Positions 33,249 to 35,183 of a DNA stretch of 35,183 nucleotides are shown here, one piece after another. Within the stretch, counting starts at the first letter, position 1. Each line of letters starts with the position of its first letter. A program made the translations under genes and the position numbers. Origin of the DNA: Gammaproteobacteria bacterium (GTDB taxonomy: Bacteria > Pseudomonadota > Gammaproteobacteria > GCA-001735895). The notes beneath the pieces are model-generated. The model was given only the letters and a program-made list of their open reading frames with translations. It ran no database searches and was not told the origin of the DNA. The stretch spans positions 1 to 35,183 of the forward strand of contig JABHSO010000116.1 in NCBI GenBank assembly GCA_018669845.1. Reading direction: 5' to 3'.

Positions 33249-33764
33249 TTACATTGAAGTAAGAGTTGATAGTTTCTTTACCATCTCTTCAGAATCCCAT
33301 TCGATGCCACCGTAGAGGGTAAATAAAATATTCCCTTTTTTATCCAGGATGAAATTTGCGGGCGCTGCGAAGACTTTCCATTGACTTAAAATTGCGCCAT
33401 CACTGTCTAGTAAAACGGGAAAATCAACCGGAACCTGATCTATGAATTTTTGCACATCCGGTTTAGCTTCAGCCATATTAACAGTCAGAATCTTAAATGG
33501 TTTTCCATCCATTTTTTTAATCAGATTGTTCATGGTCGGCATTTCTTTACGACACGGTGTGCAATAGGTTGCCCAGAATTGAAGCAGTACAATATTTCCC
33601 TGGTAATCTGACAGAGAATGTTTATTTCCCTGCATATCAGTCAGGTTGAACTCGGGTGAAGATAGATTACCTTTGTAAAGTTTAAGTGTTCCACTGGCAC
33701 TGCTAGCCTGGGCTGAAAACAGGGCAATGAAACAGCTCAGAATAAAAATATTGAAGGCTTTCAT
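33249..33764 (-). CDS. TlpA-like periplasmic thioredoxin-family protein
   Basis: A 171-residue secreted thioredoxin. Residues 1-23 form a Sec signal peptide (KAFNIFILSCFIALFSAQASSA), and the redox site is Cys68-Thr-Pro-Cys71 in FWATYCTPCRKEMP. The TlpA/ResA group reduces disulfides in the periplasm, often for cytochrome maturation. It overlaps the preceding alpha/beta-hydrolase-like gene by 4 bases (33764-33761), so the two are made together; the partner may be its substrate or a separate envelope protein. Confidence 0.9.
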   Translation of the reverse strand: MKAFNIFILSCFIALFSAQASSASGTLKLYKGNLSSPEFNLTDMQGNKHSLSDYQGNIVLLQFWATYCTPCRKEMPTMNNLIKKMDGKPFKILTVNMAEAKPDVQKFIDQVPVDFPVLLDSDGAILSQWKVFAAPANFILDKKGNILFTLYGGIEWDSEEMVKKLSTLTSM

Positions 33765-34558
33765 GGTTTGATGTTTTCCAGTTTTTTGATATTGCTGTCT
33801 ATTAATTGATCCAGATTTCGAGTCATTTCATCTTCTTCTGGTGTTTTTTCAGTTCGTAAATAGAAAAAACCTCTAACGCCTTTGATGAGACCAGATTGAA
33901 CTATGCTACCAGATTTTGACAGGATGTTTACCAGGTGAGGCAATCCCCATCTGTTAGGTGTTCTCTCGCCTTCCAGTACCAGAATAGGGTGAGTAGATAA
34001 TCCTGCTTCAGAGATATAAATGGGCTCTGCACCGGGTTCGGGAGTTTTACTGTTAATTCGCGGAGTAATGAGTAATGCACCATTTAATTTGGACCCGGGA
34101 GTTTTTAGTTTTTTATCAGACAGTCCCTTAAGCACTGGCACAGCGGCTCGTGCGCCTCCAATAAGATACACTTTTTCAGACTTAGTGGTGTTTAAAATAT
34201 GCTGAATGACCGTGCTGATTTCAGCGGTTGGTACACGAGCAATATTCGAAGGAGTAGGTGACAGGAAGTGAGCACTCAACATATCAGGAAAATAAAACTG
34301 ATAACCCTGACTGGCCAGTTTACGGGCTGTAATGACCTCGGCCGTTTCATCACCCTGATTGCAGGCAAACCAGATGATTGAACGAGGTGAGGGCTCTCCG
34401 ATTGTTAAGATATCAATTTCAATATCTTCATCAATTTCAATATCTTCATCAATTTCTAATGTAATATGATTATCAGCCAGCACCTGAAAAAAAGAGGTGC
34501 TAGTCAGTAGCAACAGCATATTGATTATCCAACGGATGTTGAATGGATAAGTAATCAT
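33761..34558 (-). CDS. Exported alpha/beta-hydrolase-like protein lacking the nucleophile serine (DUF3530-like)
   Basis: A 265-residue protein with a hydrophobic N-terminus (about 9-28) that looks like a Sec signal. The fold pattern is alpha/beta-hydrolase: SIIWFACNQGDET, GYQFYFPDML, and YLIGGARAA at the nucleophile elbow, where GxSxG is replaced by Gly134-Gly-Ala136-Arg-Ala. It therefore probably binds rather than cleaves. It ends in an acidic and lysine-rich tail. Residues about 35-50 are an acidic repeat (EIDEDI twice) encoded by an 18-bp tandem repeat. It precedes and overlaps the tlpA-like gene. Function unknown. Confidence 0.72.
   Translation of the reverse strand: MITYPFNIRWIINMLLLLTSTSFFQVLADNHITLEIDEDIEIDEDIEIDILTIGEPSPRSIIWFACNQGDETAEVITARKLASQGYQFYFPDMLSAHFLSPTPSNIARVPTAEISTVIQHILNTTKSEKVYLIGGARAAVPVLKGLSDKKLKTPGSKLNGALLITPRINSKTPEPGAEPIYISEAGLSTHPILVLEGERTPNRWGLPHLVNILSKSGSIVQSGLIKGVRGFFYLRTEKTPEEDEMTRNLDQLIDSNIKKLENIKP
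34413..34448. repeat. 18-bp tandem repeat inside the alpha/beta-hydrolase-like gene
   Basis: TCAATTTCAATATCTTCA occurs twice in tandem (34413-34430, 34431-34448), followed by a partial third copy TCAATTTC. It encodes EIDEDI repeats near the mature N-terminus. In-frame unit gain or loss would not break the gene. Confidence 0.92.
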
Positions 34559-34589
34559 GAGAGTCGTTATTATTGATTTAGATTAATAG

Positions 34590-34618
34590 ATAATAGCACG
34601 GATATAAGAGTTTGCTAA
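34590..34618 (-). promoter_or_regulatory. Probable extended -10 promoter of the alpha/beta-hydrolase/tlpA pair
   Basis: On the minus strand TTAGCA (34618-34613) is followed after 17 bases by TATTAT (34595-34590), with TG one base before the -10 box. The start of transcription would be near 34583, about 25 bases before the gene. Confidence 0.6.
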
Positions 34619-34677
34619 TATTGAGTTATGTTAGATTGATGTGAGTCATAATTAATATCGAGGTTGTAGAATGATTT

Positions 34678-34733
34678 TGGTGCGCACGGCACACCCTACC
34701 AATAAAGTAAAGTAGGGTGCGCCGCGCGCACCA
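34678..34733. repeat. REP-like pair in opposite arm order (copy A6)
   Basis: Here the arm order is reversed: GGTGCGCACGGCACACC plus CTAC comes first (34678-34699), then 12 bases, then GTAGGGTGCGCCGCGCGCAC plus CA (34712-34733), so the GTAG feet face each other. It is a tail-to-tail pairing, unlike A1, A2, A4 and A5. Confidence 0.88.
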
Positions 34734-34810
34734 TTGGTACTTAAGTAACTATCAACAGTACAAGCCCTTCTAACTCCTTTTAAGCTTTTTATTAAGAAGT
34801 TATCTGTTTG

Positions 34811-34940
34811 AATACTGCTCGTTGCCATTCTTGGTCTCCCAGCATAAGCACAATAGTTTCGATAAATACTAAATAAATATTAAATTATCGGGCTTCGGTG
34901 AAAATACTGCTCGTTGCCATCCATGGCCTCCCAGCATAAG
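34811..34940. repeat. Two direct copies of a ~38-bp element (family C)
   Basis: AATACTGCTCGTTGCCAT starts at 34811 and again at 34903 (92 bases apart), each followed by a 9-base variable part and CCCAGCATAAG. The second copy contains GCCATCCATGGC-type symmetry. Apart from these, the A6 pair and the terminator, I see no gene in 34559-35095: no convincing reading frame or RNA. Confidence 0.75.
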
Positions 34941-34953
34941 GCCATCCCTGGCC

Positions 34954-34981
34954 AAAAAAAAGACGGGCTAAAGAGCCCGTC
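34954..34981 (-). terminator. Rho-independent terminator of the minus-strand gene entering from the right
   Basis: GACGGGCTAAAGAGCCCGTC (34962-34981) forms an 8-bp GC-rich stem with an AAAG loop, preceded on the plus strand by eight A (34954-34961), which is a U-tract for minus-strand transcription. It lies 115 bases after the stop at 35096. A second stem, CCTGAAGAG/CTCTTCAGG (35058-35080), lies between. Confidence 0.9.
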
Positions 34982-35095
34982 AAAATCACCAAGAGGATAA
35001 AACTAAATCAGGCCGCTCCTAAAGGAGGAGTAAAAACGGAGAGACCTGAGTTAGTTCCCTGAAGAGATAGGCTCTTCAGGAAACCAGCAAGCTAA

Positions 35096-35183
35096 TTACT
35101 TAGCTGCTTCAACCGCAGGAGCAGCTGCTACTGGAGCAACAGGAACCTGTGGAGCGTAACCGTATTGTGGAGCATAACCGTAA
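35096..35183 (-). CDS. C-terminal end of an Ala/Pro/Tyr-rich repeat protein, partial
   Basis: The minus-strand frame stopping at TAA 35098-35096 encodes a tail of YGYAPQ repeats followed by PVAPVAAAPAVEAAK. It enters from the right edge, so size and start are unknown. Low-complexity YGYAP tails occur in several envelope and storage-granule proteins, including sulfur-globule-type proteins, but 28 residues are too few to assign a family. A well-formed terminator follows, arguing that this is a real, expressed gene. Confidence 0.6.
   Translation of the reverse strand, partial: YGYAPQYGYAPQVPVAPVAAAPAVEAAK

Noticed and set aside
5915..34733. Dispersed repeats considered as CRISPR arrays
   Set aside because: They are single inverted pairs kilobases apart, not regularly spaced direct repeats with spacers, and no cas gene is present.

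Overview
The window comes from a moderately AT-rich gammaproteobacterium, probably aquatic or marine. The evidence is the gene families (DksA/TraR regulator, Bcr/CflA efflux, PaaABCDE, TRAP transport, MetA, HDOD), the Shine-Dalgarno/sigma70-type signals, and three families of dispersed inverted repeats. Genus cannot be read from the sequence. No tRNA, rRNA or CRISPR array was seen.

Layout. (1) 1-1789: the last 43 codons of an IS1595-type transposase abut a glycogen phosphorylase gene that has lost its N-terminal third. (2) 1851-5901: a DksA/TraR zinc-finger protein; then a MarR regulator plus Bcr/CflA exporter, divergent from a VOC metalloprotein plus fumarylacetoacetase. A strong sigma70 promoter and a perfect 18-bp palindrome lie between the two units. 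(3) 6102-10711: an IclR regulator divergent from a metallo-beta-lactamase-fold protein, an FAD aromatic hydroxylase, a DUF2783-type small protein and maleylacetoacetate isomerase. With fumarylacetoacetase this is a homogentisate-type lower pathway, but the usual cupin homogentisate dioxygenase is absent; the VOC protein could fill that step. (4) 10821-11470: a P-loop kinase-like gene and a remnant of a second VOC gene. (5) 11618-15281: paaABCDE, the phenylacetyl-CoA epoxidase genes, without any other paa gene in the window, followed by a YbfB/YjiJ-type MFS carrier.

(6) 16745-25388, all on the minus strand and reading from 25388 down: a Tat-exported TRAP binding protein, the TRAP membrane pair, a glutamine-synthetase-like ligase, aldehyde dehydrogenase, iron alcohol dehydrogenase, class I amidotransferase and two gamma-glutamylcyclotransferase-like proteins, with a divergent RpiR regulator at 25571. 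This looks like a complete uptake and gamma-glutamylation route for an amine or amino alcohol: ligate glutamate, oxidise alcohol to aldehyde to acid, then release glutamate. (7) 26566-34558: housekeeping and mixed genes: zinc peptidase, formate-THF ligase, HDOD protein, two head-to-head phosphoribosyltransferases, an ATPase coupled to metA, and an envelope pair (TlpA-like thioredoxin and a serine-less alpha/beta-hydrolase). (8) 34559-35183: a repeat-rich intergenic stretch, a minus-strand terminator, and the C-terminal end of a YGYAPQ-repeat protein.

The most interesting content is the hybrid aromatic region (2, 3, 5) and the gamma-glutamylation/TRAP operon (6). Repeat hairpins with a GTAG foot (REP-like) separate most modules and even supply stop codons to two genes.
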